From assembly GCF_022012305.1 (NCBI RefSeq), contig NZ_JAKLTM010000005.1, forward strand, positions 1 through 64,000: DNA of 64,000 nt. Direction: 5' to 3'. Shown piece by piece: positions 30,976 through 39,417 of this stretch (position 1 is the first letter of the stretch; every line of letters starts with the position of its first letter). Origin of the DNA: Ramlibacter paludis. GTDB taxonomy: Bacteria > Pseudomonadota > Gammaproteobacteria > Burkholderiales > Burkholderiaceae_C. The notes under the pieces were generated by a model that was not told the origin of the DNA, searched no databases, and saw only the letters and a list, made by a program, of their open reading frames with translations. The position numbers were made by a program, and so were the translations under genes.

Positions 30976-33276
30976 TTATTGCAGGAAGCCGATGCCGCGC
31001 GATTCGCGCACTTCGGGCTTGATCCGGTGCTCCGCTTCCAGCTGCTCGAGGAATTCCTCGGGCGTGAAGCTCGCAGCCAGGATGTCGACCTGGCGCTTCA
31101 CCGCGGCGAAGTCGCCGGGACAAAGCTGGTCGAGCTTGTGCAGGCGCTCCGCCAGTGAAGGAGTGAGTGCGGCGGCATCGCCATCCAGCGCCTCGGTGGC
31201 GAACATCCGCTCGCGCTGCTCCACCGTCAGCGGCCGGAACCTGATCTTGAAGGCAAAGCGCCGCAGCGCCGCCTGGTCGATGCGGTCCATCAGGTTGGTG
31301 GTGCAGACGAAGATGCCGTTGAAACGCTCCATGCCCTGCAGCATCTCGTTGACCTCGGTCACCTCGTAGGTGCGCTGGGCGCCGCGCCGGTCCTGCAGGA
31401 AGGAATCGGCCTCGTCCAGCAGCAGCAGCGCCTTTTCGGCCTCGGCCTCGCGGAACATGGCGGCCATGTTCTGCTCGGTCTCGCCGACGAACTTGCTCAT
31501 GAGGTCGCTGGCCTGCTTGACCAGCAGGGGCCGGTCCAGGCTGCGCGCGATGTGTTCGGCCAGCGCCGTCTTGCCGGTACCCGGCGCGCCGTAGAAGCAC
31601 AGCGTGCCGTGGCCGCGCGCCTTGAGCGCCTCGACGATGCGCGGCACCTCGAAGCGCGACTCCACGTTCAGCATGCCGAGGTCGTAGGTCGTGACGCTGC
31701 GCCGGGCGCCGGCGTCGCTGCGCGTGCCCAGCGCCTGGTCGGCGTTGCGCAGCTGGCGCTCGATCAGGCCTTCCATCGCCAGCTCGCCCTCCGCCTGCGC
31801 CAGCCCGGCGAAGCGCACCGCGGTGCGGATCTGCGCCGGCGTCAGGCCCTTGCGCGAGGTGAGCTTGGCGACGAAGGCGTCGGACACCGCCACGCCTTCC
31901 AGCGTCTTGCGGACGATTCCTTCGCGCGCGCCGGGCGGCGGCGACTTCAGTTCCAGGTGGTAGGCGAAGCGGCGGCGGAACGCCGGGTCGATCTGTTCGA
32001 TGCGGTTGGTGACCCACACCGTCGGCACCGGGTTGGATTCCAGGATCTGGTTGACCCAGGCCTTGCCGCTGACGCTGCCGGAAGGCGGCGCCACGATCTG
32101 CTCGGCGCGCGCCATCATCTGCGCTGCTTCGCTGGAGATCGGCGGGAAGACGTCCTCCACCTCGTCGAACAGCAGCGCGGCCTGCGCGCTGCCTTTCAGG
32201 AACACCTGGGCGATCTGCAGCGAGCGGTAGCGATCGCGTCCCGACAGCGAGTTGCCGTCGCGGTCGGCGTATTCGACTTCGAACAACTCCAGCCCCGCAG
32301 CTTGCGCCACCACCTTGGCGAGCTCGGTCTTGCCGGTGCCCGGCGGGCCGTACAGCAGCACGTTGACGCCCGGCTCCTTGCGCTCGATGGCATTGCGCAG
32401 CAGCGCGCGCAGCACCTTGGCATCGTCGGCCACGAAGCCGAAGTCGTCGAGCGTGAGCGTGCTCTTGGCCGAGGGCCGCGTGAACACCGCCATCAGCTCG
32501 CTCTGGTCGCGGTACTCGCGCATCAGCACCGGCGGCAGCTTTTCGCTGACCTTCATCAGGTCCGCCAGGTCGGTGATGTTGTGCTCGGAGATCAGGTTCT
32601 CGACCAGCCCGATGCGTTCCAGCCGCGAGCCGGCGCGCAGGGCCTCGCCGACTTCGGCGGCGTTGACGCCGGCCACTTCGGCAATGGCGGCATAGGCCTC
32701 GGGCGCGTTGTTCACCTTGAATTCGACCAGCAGGCTGCGCAGGTCGCGCTGGTAGCGCGCCAGCGTTCCGTAAAGCAGCAGCGCCCGCTCCGCCTTGTTC
32801 AATTGCAGCAGGCTGGCCAAGGCGTCGATGTTCTTTTCGACCAGGGTCGAGTGCTTCTTCAGCGCATGCGTCAGCCACTCGCCGGTGACGGTGAGCACCG
32901 ACAGCAGGTCCTTGGGCTGGTCCTTGGCGTATTCGTCCAGGTAGAAGAACAGCGTGCCTTCTTCGTAGGGGCCGCGCCAGACGCCGTGCCGGTCGAGGAA
33001 TTCACGCGTGGCCAGCTGCTCGTGGCCGCGCCAGAACTCGTTGTCCTTGCAGCGGCGGCCCAGGAACTCGCGCAGGCGCTCCAGCGACGGCGCCGGCCAG
33101 GCCAGGTGGCGGCCGGCCAACGACAAGAGGCCATTGAGGTCGCGGCGCACGTTGAACTTGGCGCCTTGCTTGGCCGCGAGGGTCAGCACGAAATGCGAGC
33201 ACATCAGGTCCAGGACGGGAGCATCCTTGAGACCCGGTGAGGGCAGCACCTGCAGATCCAGCGAACGCTTGGCCAA
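30976..33276 (-). CDS. Two-domain AAA ATPase of unknown role
   Basis: Protein of 766 residues with two AAA modules: Walker A YGPPGTGKTE near 305 with Walker B AALLFDEVEDVFP near 370, and Walker A YGAPGTGKTA near 560 with Walker B ALLLLDEADSFLQDR near 615. The N-terminal 290 residues are helical with no recognised fold. I start at TTG 33276 (LAKRSLDLQ), with GGAGG 4 bases upstream; the first ATG is at 33204 (MCSHFVL). The open frame continues to 34533, but that part is antisense to ilvA and has no domain. Relatives are annotated only as AAA ATP-binding proteins; a remodelling or transport role is plausible. Confidence 0.85.
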   Translation of the reverse strand: MAKRSLDLQVLPSPGLKDAPVLDLMCSHFVLTLAAKQGAKFNVRRDLNGLLSLAGRHLAWPAPSLERLREFLGRRCKDNEFWRGHEQLATREFLDRHGVWRGPYEEGTLFFYLDEYAKDQPKDLLSVLTVTGEWLTHALKKHSTLVEKNIDALASLLQLNKAERALLLYGTLARYQRDLRSLLVEFKVNNAPEAYAAIAEVAGVNAAEVGEALRAGSRLERIGLVENLISEHNITDLADLMKVSEKLPPVLMREYRDQSELMAVFTRPSAKSTLTLDDFGFVADDAKVLRALLRNAIERKEPGVNVLLYGPPGTGKTELAKVVAQAAGLELFEVEYADRDGNSLSGRDRYRSLQIAQVFLKGSAQAALLFDEVEDVFPPISSEAAQMMARAEQIVAPPSGSVSGKAWVNQILESNPVPTVWVTNRIEQIDPAFRRRFAYHLELKSPPPGAREGIVRKTLEGVAVSDAFVAKLTSRKGLTPAQIRTAVRFAGLAQAEGELAMEGLIERQLRNADQALGTRSDAGARRSVTTYDLGMLNVESRFEVPRIVEALKARGHGTLCFYGAPGTGKTALAEHIARSLDRPLLVKQASDLMSKFVGETEQNMAAMFREAEAEKALLLLDEADSFLQDRRGAQRTYEVTEVNEMLQGMERFNGIFVCTTNLMDRIDQAALRRFAFKIRFRPLTVEQRERMFATEALDGDAAALTPSLAERLHKLDQLCPGDFAAVKRQVDILAASFTPEEFLEQLEAEHRIKPEVRESRGIGFLQ

Positions 33277-33390
33277 TCGACCTCCGTGGAGCAACGCGCC
33301 TGAACGATAACGCGGCTTGATGCTACATGGAAGACACGGCGCGGGGGACCATCCCGACCCCCCATTTCGCGGGGCGTGCAGAATTGCCGG

Positions 33391-34593
33391 ATGATCGGCC
33401 TTCCCGAAATCCGCCAAGCCGCCCGCCGCCTGCAGGGGCAGGTGCTCGACACACCCTGCGTGGAGTCGCGCACCCTCTCGCAGATCGCGGGCTGCCAGGT
33501 CTTCCTGAAATTCGAGAACCTGCAGTTCACCGCCTCCTTCAAGGAGCGGGGCGCGTGCAACAAGCTCGTCCAGCTCAGCGATGAGGAAAAGAAGCGCGGC
33601 GTGGTGGCCATGAGCGCCGGCAACCACGCCCAGGGCGTGGCTTATCACGCGCAACGCCTCGGCTTGCGCGCGGTCATCGTCATGCCGCGCTTCACGCCGG
33701 GGGTGAAGGTCGAGCGCACCCGCAGCTTCGGCGCGGAAGTCGTGCTGCACGGCGACACGCTGGAGGAGGCCCGGGCCCACGCGATGGAACTGGCCGATCG
33801 CGAGAAACTGACCTTCGTCCACCCTTACGACGACGAAGCCATCATCGCCGGGCAGGGCACCGTTGGCATCGAGATGCTGGAAGCCGTGCCGCAGCTGGAC
33901 ACCCTGGTGGTGGCCATCGGCGGCGGCGGGATGATCAGCGGCGTGGCGGCGGCCGCCAAGGCGCTGAAGCCGGGCATCCGGGTGATCGGCGTGCAGACGG
34001 TGCGCTTTCCCAACATGTACAACGCGGTCAAGAAGACCGCGCTGCCGCAGGGCGGCTCGACCATTGCCGAGGGCATTGCCGTCGGCAAGCCGGGCGCCAT
34101 CACCCAGAAGATGATCGAGCGCTACGTCGACGACATCGTCCTGGTCGACGAGGGCGACATCGAGCAGGCCATCGTGATGCTGCTGGAGATCGAGAAGACC
34201 CTGGTGGAAGGCGCCGGCGCGGCCTCGCTCGCTGCGATGGTGAAGGAGCCGGCGCTCTTTGCGGGCCGCAAGGTCGGGCTGGTGCTTTCGGGCGGCAACA
34301 TCGACCCGATGCTGCTGTCGGCCATCATCCAGCGCGGCCTGGTGCGCGCCGGCCGGCTGACGCGGGTGCGGGTCTGCGCCCGCGACGTGCCCGGCTCGCT
34401 GGCGCGGATCACCGCGGTGGTGGGCGAGGCCGGCGCCAACATCGACGAAGTACACCACCAGCGCCACTTCACCTTGCTGGCGGCGCAGAACGTGGAGATC
34501 GAGCTGGTGCTGCAGACGCGCGGACGCGACCACATCCAGTCCGTGCTGGAGGCGCTGCGTGCCGCCGGCTTCGAGGCGGAGGAGCAGAAATGA
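33391..34593 (+). CDS. ilvA: Threonine ammonia-lyase (catabolic type, with ACT domain)
   Basis: PLP enzyme that converts threonine to 2-oxobutyrate and ammonia. The 400 residues contain the PLP lysine in FTASFKERGACNKL near 50, SAGNHAQGVAYHA near 78, the phosphate loop AIGGGGMISGV near 178, and a single ACT domain (about 325-398; RVCARDVPGSLARITAVVGEAGANI). Length and a single ACT-like domain match the short TdcB/IlvA group rather than the long biosynthetic IlvA. I start at ATG 33391; a GTG five codons upstream is possible. It overlaps the thioesterase gene by 4 bases. Confidence 0.93.
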   Translation: MIGLPEIRQAARRLQGQVLDTPCVESRTLSQIAGCQVFLKFENLQFTASFKERGACNKLVQLSDEEKKRGVVAMSAGNHAQGVAYHAQRLGLRAVIVMPRFTPGVKVERTRSFGAEVVLHGDTLEEARAHAMELADREKLTFVHPYDDEAIIAGQGTVGIEMLEAVPQLDTLVVAIGGGGMISGVAAAAKALKPGIRVIGVQTVRFPNMYNAVKKTALPQGGSTIAEGIAVGKPGAITQKMIERYVDDIVLVDEGDIEQAIVMLLEIEKTLVEGAGAASLAAMVKEPALFAGRKVGLVLSGGNIDPMLLSAIIQRGLVRAGRLTRVRVCARDVPGSLARITAVVGEAGANIDEVHHQRHFTLLAAQNVEIELVLQTRGRDHIQSVLEALRAAGFEAEEQK

Positions 34594-34997
34594 CGGACAC
34601 CCGGACCCTGGACGCGGCCCTGGCCGAATATTTCGCCCCGTGGGTGCAGGAGCTCGGGTTGCGGGCCGAGGCGGTCGACGCCGAAAGCGCGACCCTGCGC
34701 CTGCCCCAGGGCGACCGCCTGTCGCGCGTGGGCGGCATGCTGTGCGGCCAGGCCATGATGGCGGCGGCCGATACGGCGATGGTGATGGCGCTGATCAACC
34801 AGTTCGGCGAGTTCCGGCCCTGCACCACGGTGCAGATGAACACCACGTTCCTGAAACCGCTGTCGGGCCAGGACGCGCTGGTGCAGGCGAAGATCGTGCG
34901 CGCCGGCAAGAGCCTGGCCTTCGGCGAAATCGACATCCGCGGGGCGCAGGACGGCAAGAGCGTGTGCCGGGCGAGCGTGACCTACGCCCTCTTGTAA
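34590..34997 (+). CDS. PaaI-type hotdog thioesterase
   Basis: Acyl-CoA thioesterase-fold protein of 135 residues: LSRVGGMLCGQAMMAAADTAMVMAL (helix with the family's G-x-x-x-Asp region, near 45) and MNTTFLKPL near 85. The usual HGG is replaced by VGGMLCG, so the catalytic apparatus is of the PaaI group using the helix Asp. It is coupled to ilvA by an ATGA overlap, which hints at hydrolysis of acyl-CoA made from 2-oxobutyrate, but that link is inference. Confidence 0.87.
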   Translation: MTDTRTLDAALAEYFAPWVQELGLRAEAVDAESATLRLPQGDRLSRVGGMLCGQAMMAAADTAMVMALINQFGEFRPCTTVQMNTTFLKPLSGQDALVQAKIVRAGKSLAFGEIDIRGAQDGKSVCRASVTYALL

Positions 34998-35026
34998 AAT
35001 ACCCGGAACCGTCCTAGAGGAAAGCC

Positions 35027-35170
35027 ATGTCCAGCCCGAACGAACCGCACAGCCATTACGAATCCCATGACCCGGTGGAGTCGGTCGTCCCGGCGATCCC
35101 CGTGGTGCTGCCGCTCGTGGGCGGCGCCCTGATGTTCCTGCTGGCTTTCATCGCCATCTACATGGCCTGA
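35027..35170 (+). CDS. 47-residue membrane microprotein
   Basis: The product begins MSSPNEPHSHYESHDPVES and ends with a hydrophobic helix (VVPAIPVVLPLVGG then ALMFLLAFIAIYMA). A good ribosome site (AGAGGAAAG) precedes the ATG, and an intrinsic terminator follows 25 bases after the stop, so expression is likely. The His-rich head is unusual. Function unknown. It is either the last gene of the ilvA unit or a separate transcript. Confidence 0.72.
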   Translation: MSSPNEPHSHYESHDPVESVVPAIPVVLPLVGGALMFLLAFIAIYMA

Positions 35171-35194
35171 GCGCCCCGGTTCCACATTCCCAAG

Positions 35195-35235
35195 AATGCC
35201 CCCTGGCTGACCGGCCAGGGGGCATTTTGTTTTTC
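35195..35235 (+). terminator. Intrinsic terminator
   Basis: A perfect 13-bp stem (AATGCCCCCTGGC / GCCAGGGGGCATT, loop 6) runs directly into TTGTTTTT. It separates the ilvA/thioesterase/microprotein unit from pckG. Confidence 0.95.
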
Positions 35236-35266
35236 AGCGGCCCGGTCCAGCCCGTCCGCATAAAGT

Positions 35267-35296
35267 CATGCATCTTTTGCATGGCTTTCGCATGGC
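35267..35296. promoter_or_regulatory. GCATG repeats upstream of pckG
   Basis: CATGCA/TGCATG forms an inverted repeat (35267-35283), and TTTTGCATGGC is followed at once by TTTCGCATGGC, an 11-base tandem repeat (35275-35296). TAAAAT at 35314-35319 is the best -10-like hexamer nearby, but no -35 at proper spacing was found. The cluster may be an operator or activator site for pckG. Confidence 0.35.
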
Positions 35297-35406
35297 CCAG
35301 CAGGGGTTCTTCCTAAAATAAGCGCTCCAGCCGACCCGCATTCCAGCGTCCGCCGACTGCCAAGCCTGTTTCCAAAAGGGCGCCTGCGGCTCGCGTTCCC
35401 CGCCAC

Positions 35407-35451
35407 AAGCTCCTTTTTGAAAACACGTTTTCAAACTCAGGAGCTTTTTCG
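35407..35451 (+). promoter_or_regulatory. Leader hairpin of pckG covering the ribosome binding site
   Basis: AAGCTCCT (35407-35414) pairs perfectly with AGGAGCTT (35439-35446), and within it TTTGAAAA (35416-35423) pairs with TTTTCAAA (35428-35435) around CACG. The AGGAG in the 3' arm is the Shine-Dalgarno sequence, 8 bases from the ATG. The stem is followed by TTTTTC, so the same element could also end transcription. The inner 20-base dyad alone could be a DNA operator. Two-tier pairing over the start region suggests post-transcriptional control. Confidence 0.7.
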
Positions 35452-37302
35452 ATGAACTCTCCCGTGATGCAGGGACTGAACCTGCAGGCCCCGGCCTTCG
35501 TGAAGAACGCGAAGCTGATTGCCTGGGTGGCCGACATGGTCGCCCTGTGCAAGCCCGAGCGCGTCTACTGGTGCGACGGCAGCCAGGAGGAATACGACCG
35601 CCTGTGCCAGCTGCTGGTCGACGCCGGCACCTTCAAGAAGCTGAACCCGGCCAAGCGCCCCAATTCCTACCTGGCCTGGTCCGACCCGACCGACGTGGCC
35701 CGCGTCGAGGACCGCACCTTCATCTGCTCGCGCAACAAGGACGATGCCGGCCCGACCAACAACTGGGTCGCGCCCGATGAAATGCGCGCCACGCTGCAGC
35801 CCCTGTTCGACGGCTGCATGAAGGGCCGCACGATGTACGTCGTGCCCTTCTCGATGGGCCCGCTCGGCTCGCCCATCGCGCACATCGGCATCGAGCTTTC
35901 CGACAGCCCGTACGTGGCCGTCAACATGCGCATCATGACCCGCATGGGCAAGGCCGTGTACGACGTGCTGGGCGTCGACGGCGAGTTCGTGCCCTGCGTG
36001 CACACCGTGGGCGCGCCGCTGAAGGCCGGCGAGAAGGACCAGACCTCCTGGCCTTGCAACAAGACCAAGTACATCGTCCACTACCCCGAGACGCGCGAGA
36101 TCTGGTCGTACGGCTCCGGCTACGGCGGCAACGCGCTGCTGGGCAAGAAGTGCTTCGCCCTGCGCATCGCCTCCAACATGGGCCGCGACGAAGGCTGGCT
36201 GGCCGAACACATGCTGATCCTGGGCGTGACCAAGCCGGACGGCAAGAAGTACCACGTGGCTGCCGCCTTCCCCTCCGCCTGCGGCAAGACCAACTTCGCG
36301 ATGCTGGTGCCGCCGGAAGGCTTCGAAGGCTGGAAGGTCACCACCATCGGCGACGACATCGCCTGGATCAAGCCCGGTGCCGACGGCAAGCTGTACGCGA
36401 TCAACCCGGAAGCCGGCTACTTCGGCGTCGCCCCGGGCACCAACACGCTGACCAACCCGAACTGCATGGCGAGCCTGGACAAGGACGTCATCTTCACCAA
36501 CGTGGCGCTGACCGACGACGGCGACGTGTGGTGGGAAGGCATGAGCGACGCCCCCGCCCACTGCATCGACTGGCAGGGCAAGGACTGGACGCCGCAGATC
36601 GCCAAGGAAACGGGCGCCAAGGCCGCCCACCCGAACGCGCGCTTCACCGTCGCCGCCACCAACAACCCGGCGCTCGACGATGCCTGGGACGACCCCAAGG
36701 GCGTGGCGATCGACGCCTTCGTGTTCGGCGGTCGCCGCTCCAACACCGTGCCGCTGGTGAGCGAAGGCCGCAACTGGACCGAAGGCGTGTACATGGCCGC
36801 GACCATGGGCTCCGAAACGACGGCCGCGATCGTCGGCCAGGTCGGCGTCGTGCGCCGCGACCCCTTCGCCATGCTGGCTTTCGCCGGCTACAACATGAGC
36901 GACTACTTCCAGCACTGGCTCGACCTGGGCAAGAAGCTGGAAGCCAAGGGCGCCAAGCTGCCGAAGATCTTCACCACCAACTGGTTCCGCAAGGGTCCGG
37001 ACGGCAAGTTCGTCTGGCCCGGCTACGGCGAGAACATGCGCGTGCTGAAGTGGATGATCGACCGCATCGAAGGCAAGGTGCCCGGCACGCAGCACGCGTT
37101 CGGCATCAGCCCCTCCTACGGCGAAGTGAACTGGAAGGGCCTGGACTTCACGGCCACCCAGTTCGAGCAGGTCACCAGCATCGACCGCGAGGCCTGGGCC
37201 AAGGAGCTGCAGCTGCACGAAGAGCTGTTCCAGCAGCTGGCCACGCGGCTGCCGGCGGAGCTGAAGAGGACCAAGGCGCAGATCGAGCAGCGCCTCGGCT
37301 GA
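35452..37302 (+). CDS. pckG: Phosphoenolpyruvate carboxykinase (GTP)
   Basis: Gluconeogenic enzyme that converts oxaloacetate and GTP to PEP, CO2 and GDP. The 616 residues show the GTP-type family: [14 protein letters not shown], the Mn/PEP site around [18 protein letters not shown], the P-loop [13 protein letters not shown] with the hyper-reactive Cys near 280, DDIAWIKPG, and [23 protein letters not shown]. Codon use is the strictest in the window, suggesting high expression. It stands alone between two strong terminators and has a structured leader over its ribosome site. Confidence 0.97.
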   Translation: MNSPVMQGLNLQAPAFVKNAKLIAWVADMVALCKPERVYWCDGSQEEYDRLCQLLVDAGTFKKLNPAKRPNSYLAWSDPTDVARVEDRTFICSRNKDDAGPTNNWVAPDEMRATLQPLFDGCMKGRTMYVVPFSMGPLGSPIAHIGIELSDSPYVAVNMRIMTRMGKAVYDVLGVDGEFVPCVHTVGAPLKAGEKDQTSWPCNKTKYIVHYPETREIWSYGSGYGGNALLGKKCFALRIASNMGRDEGWLAEHMLILGVTKPDGKKYHVAAAFPSACGKTNFAMLVPPEGFEGWKVTTIGDDIAWIKPGADGKLYAINPEAGYFGVAPGTNTLTNPNCMASLDKDVIFTNVALTDDGDVWWEGMSDAPAHCIDWQGKDWTPQIAKETGAKAAHPNARFTVAATNNPALDDAWDDPKGVAIDAFVFGGRRSNTVPLVSEGRNWTEGVYMAATMGSETTAAIVGQVGVVRRDPFAMLAFAGYNMSDYFQHWLDLGKKLEAKGAKLPKIFTTNWFRKGPDGKFVWPGYGENMRVLKWMIDRIEGKVPGTQHAFGISPSYGEVNWKGLDFTATQFEQVTSIDREAWAKELQLHEELFQQLATRLPAELKRTKAQIEQRLG

Positions 37303-37309
37303 TGGAAAC

Positions 37310-37338
37310 AAGGCCCGCCACCGCGGGCCTTTTCATTT
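37310..37338 (+). terminator. Intrinsic terminator after pckG
   Basis: A perfect 9-bp stem (AAGGCCCGC / GCGGGCCTT, loop CACC) followed by TTCATTT begins 7 bases after the pckG stop. Its distal end abuts the arsC stop codon on the other strand. Confidence 0.9.
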
Positions 37339-37686
37339 CAGCAGCGGCAGCACTTCCTCGGCCGGCCGGCACAGCTTCGTGCCGCGCGCGGTGCGCACGA
37401 TCGGGCGGTTCATCAGGATCGGATGCTGCTGCATGAAGTCGAGCAGCTGGTCGTCCGTCCACTTCGTGTCGGCGAGGCCCAGCTCGCCGTAGACCGCTTC
37501 CTTCTCGCGCAGGAAGGAGCGCAGCGGCTGGCCCGACTCGGCGACGATCTTGCGCATCGCTTCTTTCGACGGCGGCGTCTTCAGGTACTCGACGACGTGC
37601 GGCTCGATGCCGGCCGCGCGGATCAAGGCCAGCGTGTTGCGGCTGGTGCCGCAGGCGGGGTTGTGGAAGATGGTGACTTCGGCCAT
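37333..37686 (-). CDS. arsC: Arsenate reductase (glutaredoxin-dependent) family protein
   Basis: Thioredoxin-fold reductase of 117 residues. The catalytic Cys is in IFHNPACGTSRNTL near position 12, the three-Arg region is present in part (IRAAGIEP, LMNRPIV), and the family end is RGTKLCRPAEEVLPLL. I start at MAEVTIFHNP (37686). ArsC and the Spx-like YffB subgroup are similar; the HNPxCGTSR motif supports true ArsC. There are no other ars genes near, so arsenate resistance is not assured. Confidence 0.88.
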   Translation of the reverse strand: MAEVTIFHNPACGTSRNTLALIRAAGIEPHVVEYLKTPPSKEAMRKIVAESGQPLRSFLREKEAVYGELGLADTKWTDDQLLDFMQQHPILMNRPIVRTARGTKLCRPAEEVLPLLK

Positions 37687-37702
37687 GCGCGCATTGTCCC
37701 CG

Positions 37703-37733
37703 CCAAAGCAAAAGGCCACCCGGAGGTGGCCTT
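37703..37733 (-). terminator. Intrinsic terminator on the minus strand
   Basis: A perfect 9-bp stem (AAGGCCACC / GGTGGCCTT, loop TCCG) is followed on the minus strand by TTTTGCTTT. It ends the transcript of the small genes at 37748-38277 and insulates arsC. Confidence 0.88.
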
Positions 37734-37747
37734 GCTGCGGTGCGATC

Positions 37748-37957
37748 TCAGTCGCGCCAGGGCTTGAGCTTGTACTGCGAAAGCAGCGGGACGGCGGGCG
37801 GGGTCGCCGGCGCCTTGCGCGCCAGCCAGGCTTCCTGCCGCTGCAGCTGGCGGGACACCGCGCGGCGGTGCGACCAGCGGTCCAGGCTGCGCAGCAGCGG
37901 ACCGGGCAGCAGCTGGAGCAGTCCCGCTACCAGGGAGCTGGGAGCGAGGGTGCCCAT
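37748..37957 (-). CDS. Hypothetical 69-residue protein
   Basis: No family recognised. The N-terminal 25 residues are hydrophobic (MGTLAPSSLVAGLLQLLPGPLL), and the rest is basic with Arg- and Gln-rich stretches (RWSHRRAVSRQLQRQ). It starts 8 bases after the gene at 37966-38277 and is followed by a terminator, so the two form a small operon. It is probably membrane-attached. Confidence 0.6.
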   Translation of the reverse strand: MGTLAPSSLVAGLLQLLPGPLLRSLDRWSHRRAVSRQLQRQEAWLARKAPATPPAVPLLSQYKLKPWRD

Positions 37958-37965
37958 GTCGGTGC

Positions 37966-38277
37966 TCAGTAGTAACCGCGGACGTCGCGGGCGGCGTCAC
38001 GGCTCATCGCGCGGCTGAGGTCAGCCATCACGCGGGCGTCGGTCAGCGCGACGTTCCACAGGCGCTCGTCTTCACGGCGGGCGCGGCGGGCGTCGGCCTG
38101 CTTCTCGAGCACGGCGCCAACCTTGGCGGCGGCGCGGCGCAGCGGCGCGCCGATGAAGGCCAGCGTGGCCAGGACGGCGTGCGTGGTGCTGAAATTCCCC
38201 AGGGCTTCGACGCCGCGGGAAACGCGGGTGATGCCCGGGTGTTGAATGCTGAGTTCGCTGTTGACGAAACGTGCCAT
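37966..38277 (-). CDS. Hypothetical 103-residue protein
   Basis: No family recognised. Residues 30-50 are weakly hydrophobic (THAVLATLAFIGAPL); 55-75 are rich in Ala, Arg and Glu and likely helical; the end is RDVRGYY. A ribosome site (complement of CCCCTT, read as AAGGGG) lies about 8 bases before the ATG. It is divergent from a LysR gene with palindromic sites in the 117-base gap, so it may be a target of that regulator. Confidence 0.65.
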   Translation of the reverse strand: MARFVNSELSIQHPGITRVSRGVEALGNFSTTHAVLATLAFIGAPLRRAAAKVGAVLEKQADARRARREDERLWNVALTDARVMADLSRAMSRDAARDVRGYY

Positions 38278-38329
38278 TTTTCTTACCCCTTCTCAACGCT
38301 TGTGGCGGTATTGCCGGGTGCGTGGAGTG

Positions 38330-38390
38330 AAATATAGGGGTTACCCTGATATTTGGCCACTTTTGATTAGTGATGCCTATCATTCACTAA
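38330..38390. promoter_or_regulatory. AT-rich divergent regulatory region with two dyads
   Basis: Dyad 1 is AAATATAGGG / CCCTgATATTT (38330-38354, one bulge). Dyad 2 is TTAGTGA / TCACTAA (38367-38390) with an inner TGAT / ATCA, the symmetry and spacing of a LysR T-N11-A type box. Dyad 2 ends 4 bases before the LysR start codon, so the regulator probably represses itself and may control the divergent small genes. Confidence 0.6.
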
Positions 38391-38394
38391 ACGT

Positions 38395-39348
38395 ATGACG
38401 ACCAACTTCCGGACCCTGGACCTGAACCTGCTGCGGGTGTTCGACCAGGTCATGGCCGAACGCAACCTGACCCGCGCCGCCCGCAACCTGTCGATGACCC
38501 AGCCGGCCGTGAGCAATGCCTTGAACCGGCTGCGGGAGGCGCTGGGCGACCGGCTGGTGGCCCGCAGCGGCTATGGCGTCGAGCCCACGCCGCGCGCTCT
38601 GGCGCTGTGGCCCTCGATCGCCGACGCGCTGCGCCAGCTGGAAGCCTCGATCACGCCGGGCCAGTTCATCGCCTCCGAGGCCACCACCACCTTCAACCTG
38701 GCGATGGCCGACGCCACGGCAGCCGCCCTGATGCCGGGCCTCGTCGAGATCCTGGAAGCCGACGCGCCCGGCGTGTCGATGCGCACCGTGCCCCTGACCA
38801 CGCGCGACCCGCGCCGGCTGCTCGACGAGGGCCAGATCGACGTCGCGGTCGGCTTCTTCCCGGCGGTGCTGGCGGCCCTGTCCGCGCAGGGCGAAGGCGC
38901 GGGCATGGCCGCCTTCGACCACCAGCGCCTGTACGACGGCGAATATGTCTGCGTGATGCGCGTCGACCACCCGCTGGCCAAAGGCCCCATGACGCTCAAG
39001 CGCTACCTCTCGGCGCGCCACCTGCTGGTGAGCTTTTCCGGCCGGCCCTTCGGCTTCATGGACGAAGCGCTGGCGTCCCTGGGCAAGAAGCGGCGCGTGG
39101 TGCTGACGGTCAACCAGTTCTTCACCGCCGGCCGGGTGGTCGCCAACTCGGATCTGCTCACCGTGCTGCCGCGGCACTTCGTCGGCGCCACCGCGCGGTC
39201 CGAGCAGCTGGCGCTGCGCGAGCTGCCCTTCGAGGTGCCGCCGGTGCACGTCGACGCGCTCTGGCACCGCCGCCAGGGCCAGCGCAGCGACCATGCCTGG
39301 CTGCGCCTCGCGCTGGCCGCCGCCGCCCGGAAGGCCTTCGACCACTAG
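38395..39348 (+). CDS. LysR family transcriptional regulator
   Basis: The 317-residue product has the LysR HTH (about 5-65; LNLLRVFDQVMAERNLTRAARNLSMTQPAVSNALNRL) and a periplasmic-binding-like effector domain (90-310). HTH type resembles the NodD/NahR/LinR group. Its probable operator lies directly before the start codon. The next gene on the same strand is a Bug receptor 69 bases downstream; a carboxylate or aromatic effector would fit. Confidence 0.92.
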   Translation: MTTNFRTLDLNLLRVFDQVMAERNLTRAARNLSMTQPAVSNALNRLREALGDRLVARSGYGVEPTPRALALWPSIADALRQLEASITPGQFIASEATTTFNLAMADATAAALMPGLVEILEADAPGVSMRTVPLTTRDPRRLLDEGQIDVAVGFFPAVLAALSAQGEGAGMAAFDHQRLYDGEYVCVMRVDHPLAKGPMTLKRYLSARHLLVSFSGRPFGFMDEALASLGKKRRVVLTVNQFFTAGRVVANSDLLTVLPRHFVGATARSEQLALRELPFEVPPVHVDALWHRRQGQRSDHAWLRLALAAAARKAFDH

Positions 39349-39417
39349 CCGCGCGGCGGGCTTGCCGCGGGCATGGCCCTTGCGTACGCTGGGGGCACAT
39401 CTTCGCGAGGAACTCCC

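Noticed and set aside
33277-34533. N-terminal extension of the AAA ATPase by about 419 codons
   Set aside because: The extension is antisense to ilvA and shows no similarity; TTG 33276 with GGAGG fits as the start.
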